Source of the DNA: DASZMJ01 sp035551935 | Lineage (GTDB): Bacteria > Planctomycetota > Planctomycetia > Isosphaerales > Isosphaeraceae | Direction: 5' to 3' | DNA: 7,421 nucleotides | NCBI GenBank assembly: GCA_035551935.1 | Contig: DASZMJ010000119.1 | Location: forward strand, 1 to 7,421 | Part shown: piece by piece, positions 1 to 6,441 of the stretch | Layout: each line of letters begins with the position of its first letter | How positions within the stretch are numbered: the stretch's first letter is position 1 | Translations under genes and position numbers: made by a program | Notes under the pieces: model-generated | What the model was told of the DNA's origin: nothing | Database searches by the model: none | Seen by the model: the letters and a program-made list of their open reading frames with translations, nothing else

Positions 1-27
1 CATCAACCCGGCGGTGTCGGTTGGGTT

Positions 28-54
28 GGTGCGTCGTCGCGGACTCGACGCACC
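28..54. repeat. Short inverted repeat, probable fragment of a GTAG-ended palindrome
   Basis: Bases 28-36 (GGTGCGTCG) are perfectly complementary to 46-54 (CGACGCACC), with a 9-base loop between them. The right arm continues as CTAC (55-58), matching the CCCTAC end of the larger palindromes at 975-1043 and 2428-2493. The left arm lacks the matching GTAG. It therefore looks like a worn or partial copy of the same kind of element. It sits 27 bases upstream of the first gene's ATG and could also fold in that gene's leader RNA. There is no T-tract, so it is not a typical intrinsic terminator. Confidence 0.5.
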
Positions 55-81
55 CTACACGGCTGGAGTCACAGGACAGCC

Positions 82-876
82 ATGTCGAACGAGGACATTC
101 CGCCTTCGGGGTATCCCGGGACCCGACGTGGGGACGCACCGGACGCGGCCGGGTGCCACGGGTTCGGCTTCGAACCCGTGTCCCCGAGCGACGCCGGCGC
201 GCACGGGTTCGAAGCCGAACCCGTGGCACCCAGCGAGGCCCTCCCCGGGGCATCGGAGCGGAATCCCGGGGCACCGCTCGCTGGGCCTCGACCTCTTGGT
301 CGAAGGCGTTTGCGATTCGGCATGCGGGCGCTCCTCGCCGCGGTCGGCGTCCTGGCGGTCGTCTTCGCGGGCGTCTGGGAGACGGGGCGGATCCGCGAGC
401 GAATCCGGGAGCGAATGAGGCGGGAGCGGTCGGCCCGGGTGCTCAAGACCATCAGGGCGATCGATGCACTGGCGAGCCTGGGATCGCCCCGACTCCAGGA
501 GATCGAAAAGGTTCTCCACTTCCATTTCGTGATGCCCCACCCTCCGGAGGATCTCCGCGCATGGGAGGGCTGGACGGGCGCCGACGAGCCCATCTCGGGG
601 GCGAAATACCTGGCCCTTCGATCGGGTGAACGACCGCCCTATCAGGCGGCCCTTGTCCTCGATATCCGCCGCGATGCGATGCCGTCGCTTACCGAGACCC
701 GGGGCGGTCTCGGCCAGGCGGATGACTCTCGGATTCAGTGCGGAACCCTGGGCACCGGCGAGGCCGTCACGGAGTGGGATTATGATCGTCCTTGGGGGAC
801 GATGGGCCTGTGGCTCTCTTACTTCGAGTCGGACAGGCGGAGGGGACTCACCAGGGCCATGTTCTTCTTCCGCTAG
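82..876 (+). CDS. Uncharacterised single-pass membrane protein
   Basis: I do not recognise a function. The frame encodes 264 residues from ATG 82 to TAG 874-876. Residues 1-75 are low-complexity and rich in Pro, Gly and Ala. Part of this stretch is encoded by a perfect DNA inverted repeat (151-231), which gives two similar peptides, HGFGFEPV and HGFEAEPV. Residues 75-81 (RRLRFGM) are basic and lead into one hydrophobic segment at about 82-98 (RALLAAVGVLAVVFAGV). A very charged, Arg-rich, probably helical stretch follows at 102-125. The rest (about 126-264) looks soluble and ends in FFFR. Many planctomycete proteins start with a basic RFSLRTLL-like motif just before one membrane helix, so the in-frame ATG at 322 (residue 81) or a nearby start may be the real one. 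ATG 82 is preceded only by a weak purine run (AGGACA). By topology the body probably lies on one face of the membrane, anchored by the N-terminal helix. It may be a lineage-specific protein. Confidence 0.6.
   Translation: MSNEDIPPSGYPGTRRGDAPDAAGCHGFGFEPVSPSDAGAHGFEAEPVAPSEALPGASERNPGAPLAGPRPLGRRRLRFGMRALLAAVGVLAVVFAGVWETGRIRERIRERMRRERSARVLKTIRAIDALASLGSPRLQEIEKVLHFHFVMPHPPEDLRAWEGWTGADEPISGAKYLALRSGERPPYQAALVLDIRRDAMPSLTETRGGLGQADDSRIQCGTLGTGEAVTEWDYDRPWGTMGLWLSYFESDRRRGLTRAMFFFR
151..231. repeat. Perfect 30-bp inverted repeat, each arm itself a hairpin, inside a coding frame
   Basis: Bases 151-180 are the exact reverse complement of 202-231, with a 21-base spacer. Each arm contains its own 10-bp stem. 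In the left arm CACGGGTTCG (157-166) pairs with CGAACCCGTG (171-180) around GCTT. In the right arm 202-211 pairs with 216-225 around AAGC. This hairpin, spacer, mirrored hairpin plan is the same as that of the intergenic palindromes in this window. A weaker outer pair, CCCAGCGAG (229-237) with CTCGCTGGG (277-285), lies next to it. The element falls in the predicted N-terminus of the 82-876 gene, codons 24-50. It is either an in-frame insertion or a sign that translation really starts downstream. Confidence 0.85.
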
Positions 877-974
877 CCCCGACAAGCGGCCCCTCTGGCG
901 GGCCGTCGCGGGGGATCGGATGACACCAGATACGTGCCTCGAAAAATGAACGATTATTCTGAACATGCAGCCTT

Positions 975-1043
975 CGTAGGGTCCGCTATTGCGGACCTCT
1001 TCCATCCGATCCATGGAAGAGGTCCGCAATAGCGGACCCTACG
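975..1043. repeat. Palindromic element with 31-bp perfect arms
   Basis: Bases 975-1005 are the exact reverse complement of 1013-1043, around a 7-base loop (CCGATCC). The ends read CGTAGGG and CCCTACG. Within the left arm GGTCCGC (980-986) pairs with GCGGACC (991-997) around TATT, so each arm is a hairpin in its own right. It lies between the stop of the membrane-protein gene (876) and the hemL start (about 1093). If the hemL transcript begins upstream of 975, this hairpin sits in its leader. It could also block read-through from the upstream gene, but no U-tract follows it. The remaining gap (877-974 and 1044-1083) shows no gene. It has a short AT-rich patch near 941-960, but I see no convincing promoter pair. 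Confidence 0.9.
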
Positions 1044-1092
1044 AGAGTCGAGCGGCATCGTCGATTGCGTATCGAAGGGCACGTTGCAAGCC

Positions 1093-2415
1093 ATGAAGAA
1101 CACAGACTCCGAGGCGAATATGCCGGATCGACTCTCCCGCAGCCACGCCGCCTTCGCGCGGGCGTGCCGGGTGATCCCCGGCGGGGTGAACAGCCCGGCA
1201 AGGGCGTTCGGCGCGGTGGGGGGAGAGCCGCCGTTCATGGAGAGGGCGGAGGGACAATATCTGTATGATATTGACGGAAATCAATATATCGACTACATCG
1301 GCTCATGGGGGCCGATGATCCTGGGGCACGGGCATCCGGTCGTAAAAAAGGCGATCGCGGAGGCGCTGGAGAAGGGGACGAGCTTCGGGGCGCCGACGGA
1401 AAGGGAGACGGCGATCGCCGAGGCGGTGGTGGCGGCGGTGCCGGGGATCGAGAAGGTGCGATTCGTCTCGTCGGGGACCGAGGCGGCGATGTCGGCGGTG
1501 CGGGTGGCGCGGGGGGTGACGGGGCGGAACAAGGTCGTCAAGATGGCGGGGCATTATCACGGGCATGTGGATGCGTTGCTCGTGCAGGCGGGGTCGGGCG
1601 CGACGACGCTCGGCACGCCGAACAGCCCCGGCGTGACCCCGGGCGCGACGGCCGACACGGTCCTCTGCCCGTTCAACGACGCCGACGCCGTCGCCGAGGT
1701 CTTCGGCCGCTTCCCGGGCCAGGTCGCCGCCGTGTTGCTCGAGCCGGTCGCGGGCAACATGGGGCTCGTGCCGCCGGGGCCGGGGTACCTGGAGCGGCTC
1801 CGGGAGTTGACGGAGAAGGAGGGGGCGATCCTCCTGTTCGACGAGGTGATGACCGGCTTTCGGCTGGCGCTCGGCGGGGCGCAGGAGCGGTTCGGGATCA
1901 CGCCGGACCTGACGGCATTGGGCAAGATCATCGGCGGCGGCCTGCCGGCGGCGGCGTACGGGGCGTCGTCGAAGGTGATGGACTTCGTCTCGCCCGCCGG
2001 GCCGATCTACCAGGCCGGCACGCTCTCCGGGAACCCCCTGGCCATGGCCGCCGGCCTGGCGACGATCGAGGTCCTCCGCGACGCCCCGCCTTATGATCGT
2101 CTCGAAGCGCTCGCCGATCGCCTGGAGGACGGCCTCCGCCGCGCCGCGAGTGATGCGAAGGTGCCGCACGTCGTCCAGCGCGTCGGCAGCATGCTGACGC
2201 TCTTCTTCCACGACGGCCCGGTCCGCAACTACGACGACGCCCGCCGGAGCGACACGAGGCTCTTCGGCCGCTTCTTCTGGGAGATGCTGGCGCGCGGCGT
2301 CTACCTGCCTTGCAGCCAGTTCGAGGCCGCGTTCGTCTCGGCGGCGCACGACGAGGCCGACATCGACCACACCGTCGCCGCGGCATCGGCGGCGTTGCGG
2401 TCGATCGTCGGCTAG
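1093..2415 (+). CDS. hemL: Glutamate-1-semialdehyde 2,1-aminomutase
   Basis: This PLP-dependent cytoplasmic enzyme converts glutamate-1-semialdehyde to 5-aminolevulinate, the last step of the C5 route into haem and other tetrapyrroles. The 440-residue product matches HemL along its whole length. It has the N-terminal signature RVIPGGVNSPARAF (27-39), the PLP-phosphate loop SSGTEA (126-131), GHYHGH with a tyrosine (155) placed to stack on PLP, and FDEVMTGFR with Asp250 for the pyridine nitrogen. Lys278 in LGKIIGGGLPAAAYG is the Schiff-base lysine, and the C-terminal signature is PCSQFEAAFVSAAHDEADI. The start is uncertain. TTG 1084 has GAAGGG only 4 bases upstream, ATG 1093 has it at 13 bases, and ATG 1120 has GAGG at 5 bases and would give about 431 residues, closer to the usual 425-430. 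No other haem gene is adjacent. The gene converges on the diguanylate cyclase gene, with a palindrome between their stops. Codon style varies along the gene, and codons for residues 54-69 are unusually AT-rich. Confidence 0.97.
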   Translation: MKNTDSEANMPDRLSRSHAAFARACRVIPGGVNSPARAFGAVGGEPPFMERAEGQYLYDIDGNQYIDYIGSWGPMILGHGHPVVKKAIAEALEKGTSFGAPTERETAIAEAVVAAVPGIEKVRFVSSGTEAAMSAVRVARGVTGRNKVVKMAGHYHGHVDALLVQAGSGATTLGTPNSPGVTPGATADTVLCPFNDADAVAEVFGRFPGQVAAVLLEPVAGNMGLVPPGPGYLERLRELTEKEGAILLFDEVMTGFRLALGGAQERFGITPDLTALGKIIGGGLPAAAYGASSKVMDFVSPAGPIYQAGTLSGNPLAMAAGLATIEVLRDAPPYDRLEALADRLEDGLRRAASDAKVPHVVQRVGSMLTLFFHDGPVRNYDDARRSDTRLFGRFFWEMLARGVYLPCSQFEAAFVSAAHDEADIDHTVAAASAALRSIVG

Positions 2416-2427
2416 GTCATGACTCTT

Positions 2428-2493
2428 CGTAGGGCAGGGCTCGCCCTGCCTCTTCGATCGCAAGCGAAGAGGCAGGGCGAGCCCTGCCCTACG
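2428..2493. repeat. Palindromic element with 29-bp perfect arms between convergent genes
   Basis: Bases 2428-2456 are the exact reverse complement of 2465-2493, around an 8-base loop (ATCGCAAG). The ends are CGTAGGG and CCCTACG, as in the element at 975-1043, and both share TCTTC on the loop side of the arm. Inside the left arm GGCAGGGC (2433-2440) pairs with GCCCTGCC (2443-2450). The element starts 12 bases after the hemL stop and ends 62 bases before the stop of the opposing cyclase gene, so it could help end transcription from both sides. It lacks a T-tract, and its resemblance to the other copies suggests a dispersed repeat first. Confidence 0.9.
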
Positions 2494-2555
2494 GGAAGGA
2501 ATCCGTTTCGCAGGGATGTTCGGCCGAGGAGACTCGCACACGATCACCGGGTCGG

Positions 2556-3563
2556 TCAGAGCCCCGAGGGCAGGCGGAAGCCCCGCCAGTCGACGTCCAA
2601 GTCGACGGAGGTGGCCGCGGGGGCCTTGGGATCGGGGGTCTCGGCGAGGCCGACGACGCGGTCGCGGCCGCCCGCCTTGGCGCGATAGAGGGCGACGTCG
2701 GCGGCGGAGATCATCTCGACGCCGGCGACGGGGCGGTCGGCGGGGAAGAAGGCCAGGCCGATGCTGGCGGTGACGCGGATCTGGTGCCCCTCGGCGACGA
2801 TCCGGCGGGCGGCCAGGTCGCGGCGGATGCGGTCGGCGCGGCCGGTCGCCTGGTCGGCGTCGCCGATCGGCAAGGCGACGACGAACTCCTCGCCGCCGTA
2901 GCGGGCGACGAGGTCCTCGGCGCGGGTCGAGTGCCGCAGGACGTCGGCCACCTCGCGGAGCACCGCGTCGCCGACGTCGTGGCCGAAGCCGTCGTTGACC
3001 CGCTTGAAGTGGTCGACGTCGAGCATCAGGGCCGCCGTGCCCAGGCCCCGCCGCGCGCCGCGGCGGGCCAGCGGGCCGACCTGGTCGAGGAAGAACGCGC
3101 GGTTGTACAGGCCGGTCAGCGCGTCGCGGACGGTCCGCTCGAACATCTCGCGCTGGAACTGCTCCTCGCAGGGGTCGGGGCGGGCGAACTTGACGACCAC
3201 GGCGGCGCCGAAGCGGATGCGGTCGCCGTCGCGGAGCAGGATGGGCGTATGGGGGGCGACCCGCTCGCCGTTGAGGTAGGTGCCGTTGGTGCTGCCCAGG
3301 TCGACGAGTCGGACGTGGCCGTCGTCGTCGGCCTTGAGCGCGGCGTGGTGCCGCGAGATGCTGCTCTCGGGCAGTTGGATGACGTTGTCGACGCCCCGGC
3401 CCAGCCGGGTGGCGCCGCGGCCGAGCCGGAGCATGGCGCCGGGGATGCCGCCGCTGAGCACGATCAGGTAGATCGGCAGCCCGCGGGGCGGGTCGGCGTC
3501 CGGGGGGTTCTGCGCCCGGCCCTGGAGGAGGTCGCAGAGGTAGGTCGCGCCGTTGTCGTCCAT
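2556..3563 (-). CDS. FHA-GGDEF diguanylate cyclase
   Basis: This is a predicted cytoplasmic enzyme that joins two GTP into cyclic di-GMP. It has 335 residues. An N-terminal FHA domain (about 30-125) shows GRG (55-57), SSISRHHA (67-74) and STNGTYLNG (91-99), the set used to bind phosphothreonine peptides. A GGDEF domain (about 140-306) shows DALTGLYNR (147-155), LDVDHFKRVND (181-191, with metal-binding Asp184) and the signature as GGEEF (223-227), an active variant. RAED (214-217) lies exactly five residues before GGEEF and matches the RxxD inhibitory site, so product inhibition is expected. There is no membrane segment or receiver domain. I chose ATG 3563 because the FHA-containing protein begins there naturally as MDDNGATYLCDLLQ. 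An upstream ATG at 3707 would add 48 Arg/Pro/Gly-rich residues and would overlap the predicted -35 element. The gene diverges from the HD-GYP phosphodiesterase gene. A Ser/Thr kinase partner acting through FHA is inference. Confidence 0.95.
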   Translation of the reverse strand: MDDNGATYLCDLLQGRAQNPPDADPPRGLPIYLIVLSGGIPGAMLRLGRGATRLGRGVDNVIQLPESSISRHHAALKADDDGHVRLVDLGSTNGTYLNGERVAPHTPILLRDGDRIRFGAAVVVKFARPDPCEEQFQREMFERTVRDALTGLYNRAFFLDQVGPLARRGARRGLGTAALMLDVDHFKRVNDGFGHDVGDAVLREVADVLRHSTRAEDLVARYGGEEFVVALPIGDADQATGRADRIRRDLAARRIVAEGHQIRVTASIGLAFFPADRPVAGVEMISAADVALYRAKAGGRDRVVGLAETPDPKAPAATSVDLDVDWRGFRLPSGL

Positions 3564-3679
3564 GGTCCGCCCCGGCCTCGATGGACGACGGCCCTCCCCC
3601 CGCGAGGTGCGACAGCGGCCGTGCCCGCGCCCGCCGCGAGGGCCCGGGTCGGCCCGCGGTCGGGGGGCCGTCTGTGGGG

Positions 3680-3707
3680 AGCTTAGGTCGCCGTTGCCGC
3701 CTGTCAA
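3680..3707 (-). promoter_or_regulatory. Candidate sigma-70-type promoter for the diguanylate cyclase gene
   Basis: Read on the minus strand, 3707-3702 is TTGACA, a perfect -35 hexamer. After 16 bases comes TAAGCT (3685-3680), a weak -10 match. Transcription would start near 3673, giving a leader of about 110 bases before ATG 3563. The rest of the 3564-3837 space between the two divergent genes is extremely GC-rich. I see no clear promoter for the plus-strand gene in it, and nothing resembling a cyclic di-GMP riboswitch. The HD-GYP start has GAGG at 3824-3827, 10 bases before its ATG. Confidence 0.4.
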
Positions 3708-3837
3708 ACCGGCCCGGCCGCCGCGGCCCGGCGCCGGGGAACGACCCGTGACCTAGAGTTGCCGCGGGCGTCGGCCGTGGCCCGTCCCCGGCGGTCCGGG
3801 GCGACGCGGAGGGGGTCCGACTCGAGGCGGCGGGGGC

Positions 3838-6240
3838 ATGGCTCAACATCTCCGGAACGGCAACGCCCGGCCCTGGCGCGGGCGGGCGACGGCCACGAGG
3901 CGGGCCGCGGCGGCGATCCCGGCGGCGCTGCTGGACCTGGCCGGCGAGCCGATGGCCCTGCTCGACCCCGCCCTGATCGTCCGCGCCGCCAACCCGGCCT
4001 TCCGCGCCGCCTTCGGCCGCGGCGTCGAGGTCGTCGGCCTCCCCGTGGGCGAGCTCGGCGACGACGCGCTCGGCGACCCGGCCCTCCGCCGGGCGCTCCG
4101 CGCCGCGCTGGCCGAGGGCGAGGAGGTCGACGAGCGGCTCGGCCCGCGCGGCGGCCCCGCGCGGCGGCTCCGCGCCCGACGCGTCGTCGACGCCGATGGC
4201 CGGCCCGCCGTGCTCGTGGCCGTCGCCGGCGCGGCCCAGGCGACGCCGACGCCGGCCCCCGAGGCGATCGGCCGCGCCGCCGAGCCCGGCAGCCCCGGCC
4301 ACCTCGCCCTGGTCGCCAGCCGGACCGACAACGCCGTCGTCATCACCGACGCCCTCGGCCGCGTCGAGTGGGTCAACGAGGGCTTCACCCGGATCACCGG
4401 CTACACCCTCGAGGACGTCGTCGGCCGGACCCCCGGCTCGGTCCTCCAGGGGCCCGAGACCGACCCGCGGACCGTCGCCGTGATGCGGCGCGGCATCCGG
4501 GCCGGCGCGGGCTTCAACGTCGAGGTGCTCAACTACGCCAGGTCGGGCCGGGCCTACTGGCTGGACATCGAGGCCCGGCCGGTCTTCGACGTCGCCGGGG
4601 CCCTGACCCACTTCATCGCCATCCAGTGCGACGTCACCGGGCGGAAGCGGGCCGAGCGTCGCACCGAGGCGCTGAACCGGCTGCTCCGCTGCATCCACCG
4701 GGCCCTCTCGCAGTACCTCGACGACTCGAACTCGCGCGCCACGTACCACGACCTGGCGGCCGGCCTGCTCGACCTGACCGACAGCCGCGCCGTCGCGATC
4801 GTCACCGTCGGCGAGACGGGGGCCGAGGAGGTCGAGCTCCTGGCCGCCGCGGGCGGCGACCCCGAGGGGCTCCGCCCCTGGATCGACCGGGCCCGGGCCG
4901 GGGGCCGGTTCGCGATCGACGCGCCGGGCGGCGTCCACCACGCGGGCATGCCGCTCTTCCACGGCGCGACGCTCGTCGGCGTCGTCGCCCTGGCCGGCCG
5001 GCCCGGCGGCTACGACGCCGAGCTGACCTCGTACATCGAGCCCCTGCTGACGACCTGCGCCAACCTCGTCGAGGCCGACCGCAACGACCGCCGCCGCCGC
5101 CGCGCCGAGGAGCAGATCCGCTTGCTCTACGGCCGCCTGGAGCGCCGGCTCGACCGCCTCTCCTGCCTCCGCCTGATCGACATGGCGATCACCTCGAGCC
5201 TCGACCTGCGGGTCACGCTCGGCGTCGTCCTCGACCACGCCCTGGCGCAACTGGGCGTCGACGCCGCGGCGATCCTGCTGCTCGACCCGATCCAGCAGGG
5301 GCTCGACTGCGCCTGCCGCCGCGGCTTCCGCGCCAGCGACCCGTCCGAGCTAGCCGTCCGCGTCGGCGAGGGCCTCTCCGGCGCCGCGGTTCGGGAGCAT
5401 CGCACCGTCGCCGTCGCCGACCTCGCCGCCGAGGCGACCGCACTCGCCCGCCCCCAACTGGTCGACCGCGAGGGCTTCGTCGCCTACTTCGCCGTCCCGC
5501 TGCTGGTCAAGGGGCAGGTCAAGGGGGTGCTCGAGGCCTACCATCGCAACCGCCTCGACCCCGAGCCCGAGTGGCTCGATTTCCTCGAGACGCTCGCCGG
5601 CCAGGCGGCGATCGCCGTCGACAACGCCTCGCTCTTCGAGCACCTCCAGCGCTCCAACTCCGAACTGACGCTGGCCTACGACGCGACAATCGAGGGCTGG
5701 TCGCACGCGCTGGACCTCCGCGACAGGGAGACCGAGGGGCACTCCCGCCGCGTCACCGAGATGACCCTCCGGCTGGCCCGTGCCATGGGGATCGACGGCC
5801 CCGAGCTGGTCCAGGTCCGCCGCGGGGCGCTGCTGCACGACATCGGCAAGATGGGCGTCCCCGACGCCATCCTCCAGAAGCCCGGCCCGCTGACCGACGC
5901 CGAGTGGGTCGTCATGAGGAAGCACCCCGACTACGCCCGCGACATGCTCAGCCCGATCGCCTTCCTCCGCCCGGCCCTGCCGATCCCCTACTGCCACCAC
6001 GAGAAGTGGGACGGCACCGGCTACCCCCGCGGCCTGGCCGGCGACCGCATCCCGCTCGAGGCCCGGATCTTCGCCGCCGTCGACATCTGGGACGCGCTGC
6101 TCTCCGACCGCCCCTATCGCAAGGGCTGGCCCCCCGCCCAGGTCTACGACCACATCCGCTCCCTCGCCGGCACCCACCTCGACCCCGCCGTCGTCGAGGC
6201 GTTCCTCGCCATCCTCGACGCGGACAGGGAAAAGTGCTGA
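3838..6240 (+). CDS. PAS-PAS-GAF-GAF-HD-GYP cyclic di-GMP phosphodiesterase
   Basis: This is a predicted soluble 800-residue enzyme that hydrolyses cyclic di-GMP. Domains in order are a weak PAS (about 27-130), a clear PAS plus PAC (155-270), a divergent GAF (about 290-412), an Arg/Glu-rich helical linker (412-445), a second GAF (445-600), a short helix, and HD-GYP (about 610-797). The HD-GYP set looks complete: Glu631 and His635 in ETEGH, HDIGK (667-671), His696, His720-His721, GTGYP (726-730) and Asp749. These match the eight ligands of trinuclear-metal members as I recall them. The second PAS resembles LOV domains (VLQGPETDP at 202-210) but lacks the photoactive cysteine, with TPG in that position. 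No membrane helix is visible, so signals are probably cytoplasmic. The start is ATG 3838, with GAGG 10 bases upstream. The gene diverges from the FHA-GGDEF gene. Its last codons, AAG TGC TGA, come from a short repeat, so the tail may have been changed by repeat insertion. Ligands for the PAS and GAF domains cannot be told from sequence. Confidence 0.95.
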   Translation: MAQHLRNGNARPWRGRATATRRAAAAIPAALLDLAGEPMALLDPALIVRAANPAFRAAFGRGVEVVGLPVGELGDDALGDPALRRALRAALAEGEEVDERLGPRGGPARRLRARRVVDADGRPAVLVAVAGAAQATPTPAPEAIGRAAEPGSPGHLALVASRTDNAVVITDALGRVEWVNEGFTRITGYTLEDVVGRTPGSVLQGPETDPRTVAVMRRGIRAGAGFNVEVLNYARSGRAYWLDIEARPVFDVAGALTHFIAIQCDVTGRKRAERRTEALNRLLRCIHRALSQYLDDSNSRATYHDLAAGLLDLTDSRAVAIVTVGETGAEEVELLAAAGGDPEGLRPWIDRARAGGRFAIDAPGGVHHAGMPLFHGATLVGVVALAGRPGGYDAELTSYIEPLLTTCANLVEADRNDRRRRRAEEQIRLLYGRLERRLDRLSCLRLIDMAITSSLDLRVTLGVVLDHALAQLGVDAAAILLLDPIQQGLDCACRRGFRASDPSELAVRVGEGLSGAAVREHRTVAVADLAAEATALARPQLVDREGFVAYFAVPLLVKGQVKGVLEAYHRNRLDPEPEWLDFLETLAGQAAIAVDNASLFEHLQRSNSELTLAYDATIEGWSHALDLRDRETEGHSRRVTEMTLRLARAMGIDGPELVQVRRGALLHDIGKMGVPDAILQKPGPLTDAEWVVMRKHPDYARDMLSPIAFLRPALPIPYCHHEKWDGTGYPRGLAGDRIPLEARIFAAVDIWDALLSDRPYRKGWPPAQVYDHIRSLAGTHLDPAVVEAFLAILDADREKC

Positions 6241-6263
6241 GTGCTGAGTCACGAGTGCTGAGT
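6234..6263. repeat. Three GTGCTGAGT repeats at the end of the HD-GYP gene
   Basis: GTGCTGAGT occurs at 6234-6242, 6241-6249 (sharing two bases with the first copy) and 6255-6263. The first copy contains the TGA stop (6238-6240) of the phosphodiesterase gene. Such short tandem runs look like a dispersed genomic repeat, with no sign of coding. The sequence continues through GAAGAGG into the pyrimidine-rich left flank of the palindromic element that starts at 6304. Confidence 0.7.
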
Positions 6264-6294
6264 GAAGAGGCCTTCGTTCTTTCCCCCGCTCTCC

Positions 6295-6441
6295 CTGGGA
6301 GAGACTGACCGGTCGTCACTCTTCCCGTAGCAGGCACGCTCCGCGTGCCGTCCGCCGAGCCAGCAGGTCCGTGTGTTCGGGCGGACGGCACGCGGAGCGT
6401 GCCTGCTACGGGGAAGTGTGACGACCGGTCAGCTGGGAGAG
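6295..6441. mobile_element. MITE-like palindromic element with 9-bp flanking duplication
   Basis: The core (6304-6432) is a long inverted repeat. Its left arm, 6305-6356, pairs with 6380-6432 with one mismatch and one extra C, around a 23-base loop. Its termini are CTGACCGGTC and GACCGGTCAG. Inner ends read CCCGTAGCAGG and CCTGCTACGGG, and within each arm GGCACGC pairs with GCGTGCC around TCC or GGA. The core is bracketed by the direct repeat CTGGGAGAG at 6295-6303 and 6433-6441. Removing the core plus one copy rejoins CTCTCCCTGGGAGAG with GGCCGGGGTG, which looks like an older repeat and so supports insertion. The element has no room for a transposase, so it would depend on one supplied elsewhere. 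The left junction has one extra A, so the exact boundary is uncertain. Confidence 0.6.

Noticed and set aside
151..231. CRISPR-like repeats
   Set aside because: There are only two copies, inverted relative to each other, with no regular spacers and no cas genes.
55..1029. Minus-strand open frame of 324 codons opposite the first gene
   Set aside because: It has low-complexity composition and begins inside the palindrome at 975-1043. The plus-strand frame has a coherent membrane-anchor topology and a natural end.
2428..2493. Classical intrinsic terminator after hemL
   Set aside because: The stem is strong but no T-tract follows on either strand, and the element matches the dispersed palindrome pattern. 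A terminating role remains only a possibility.
3564..3837. Possible cyclic di-GMP riboswitch in the spacer between the divergent genes
   Set aside because: I could not find the conserved bases of a GEMM-type aptamer on either strand. The space is simply GC-rich.
1303..5250. Minus-strand open frame of 1315 codons
   Set aside because: It lies antisense to hemL and much of the HD-GYP gene, runs through the cyclase gene in another frame and through the palindrome at 2428-2493, and encodes Arg/Pro/Gly-rich low-complexity sequence. Stop codons are rare in off-frames at this GC content.
3759..6308. Plus-strand open frame of 849 codons overlapping the HD-GYP gene
   Set aside because: It is a frame-shifted shadow of the HD-GYP gene, and its product is almost all Arg, Pro, Gly and Ala with no domain.
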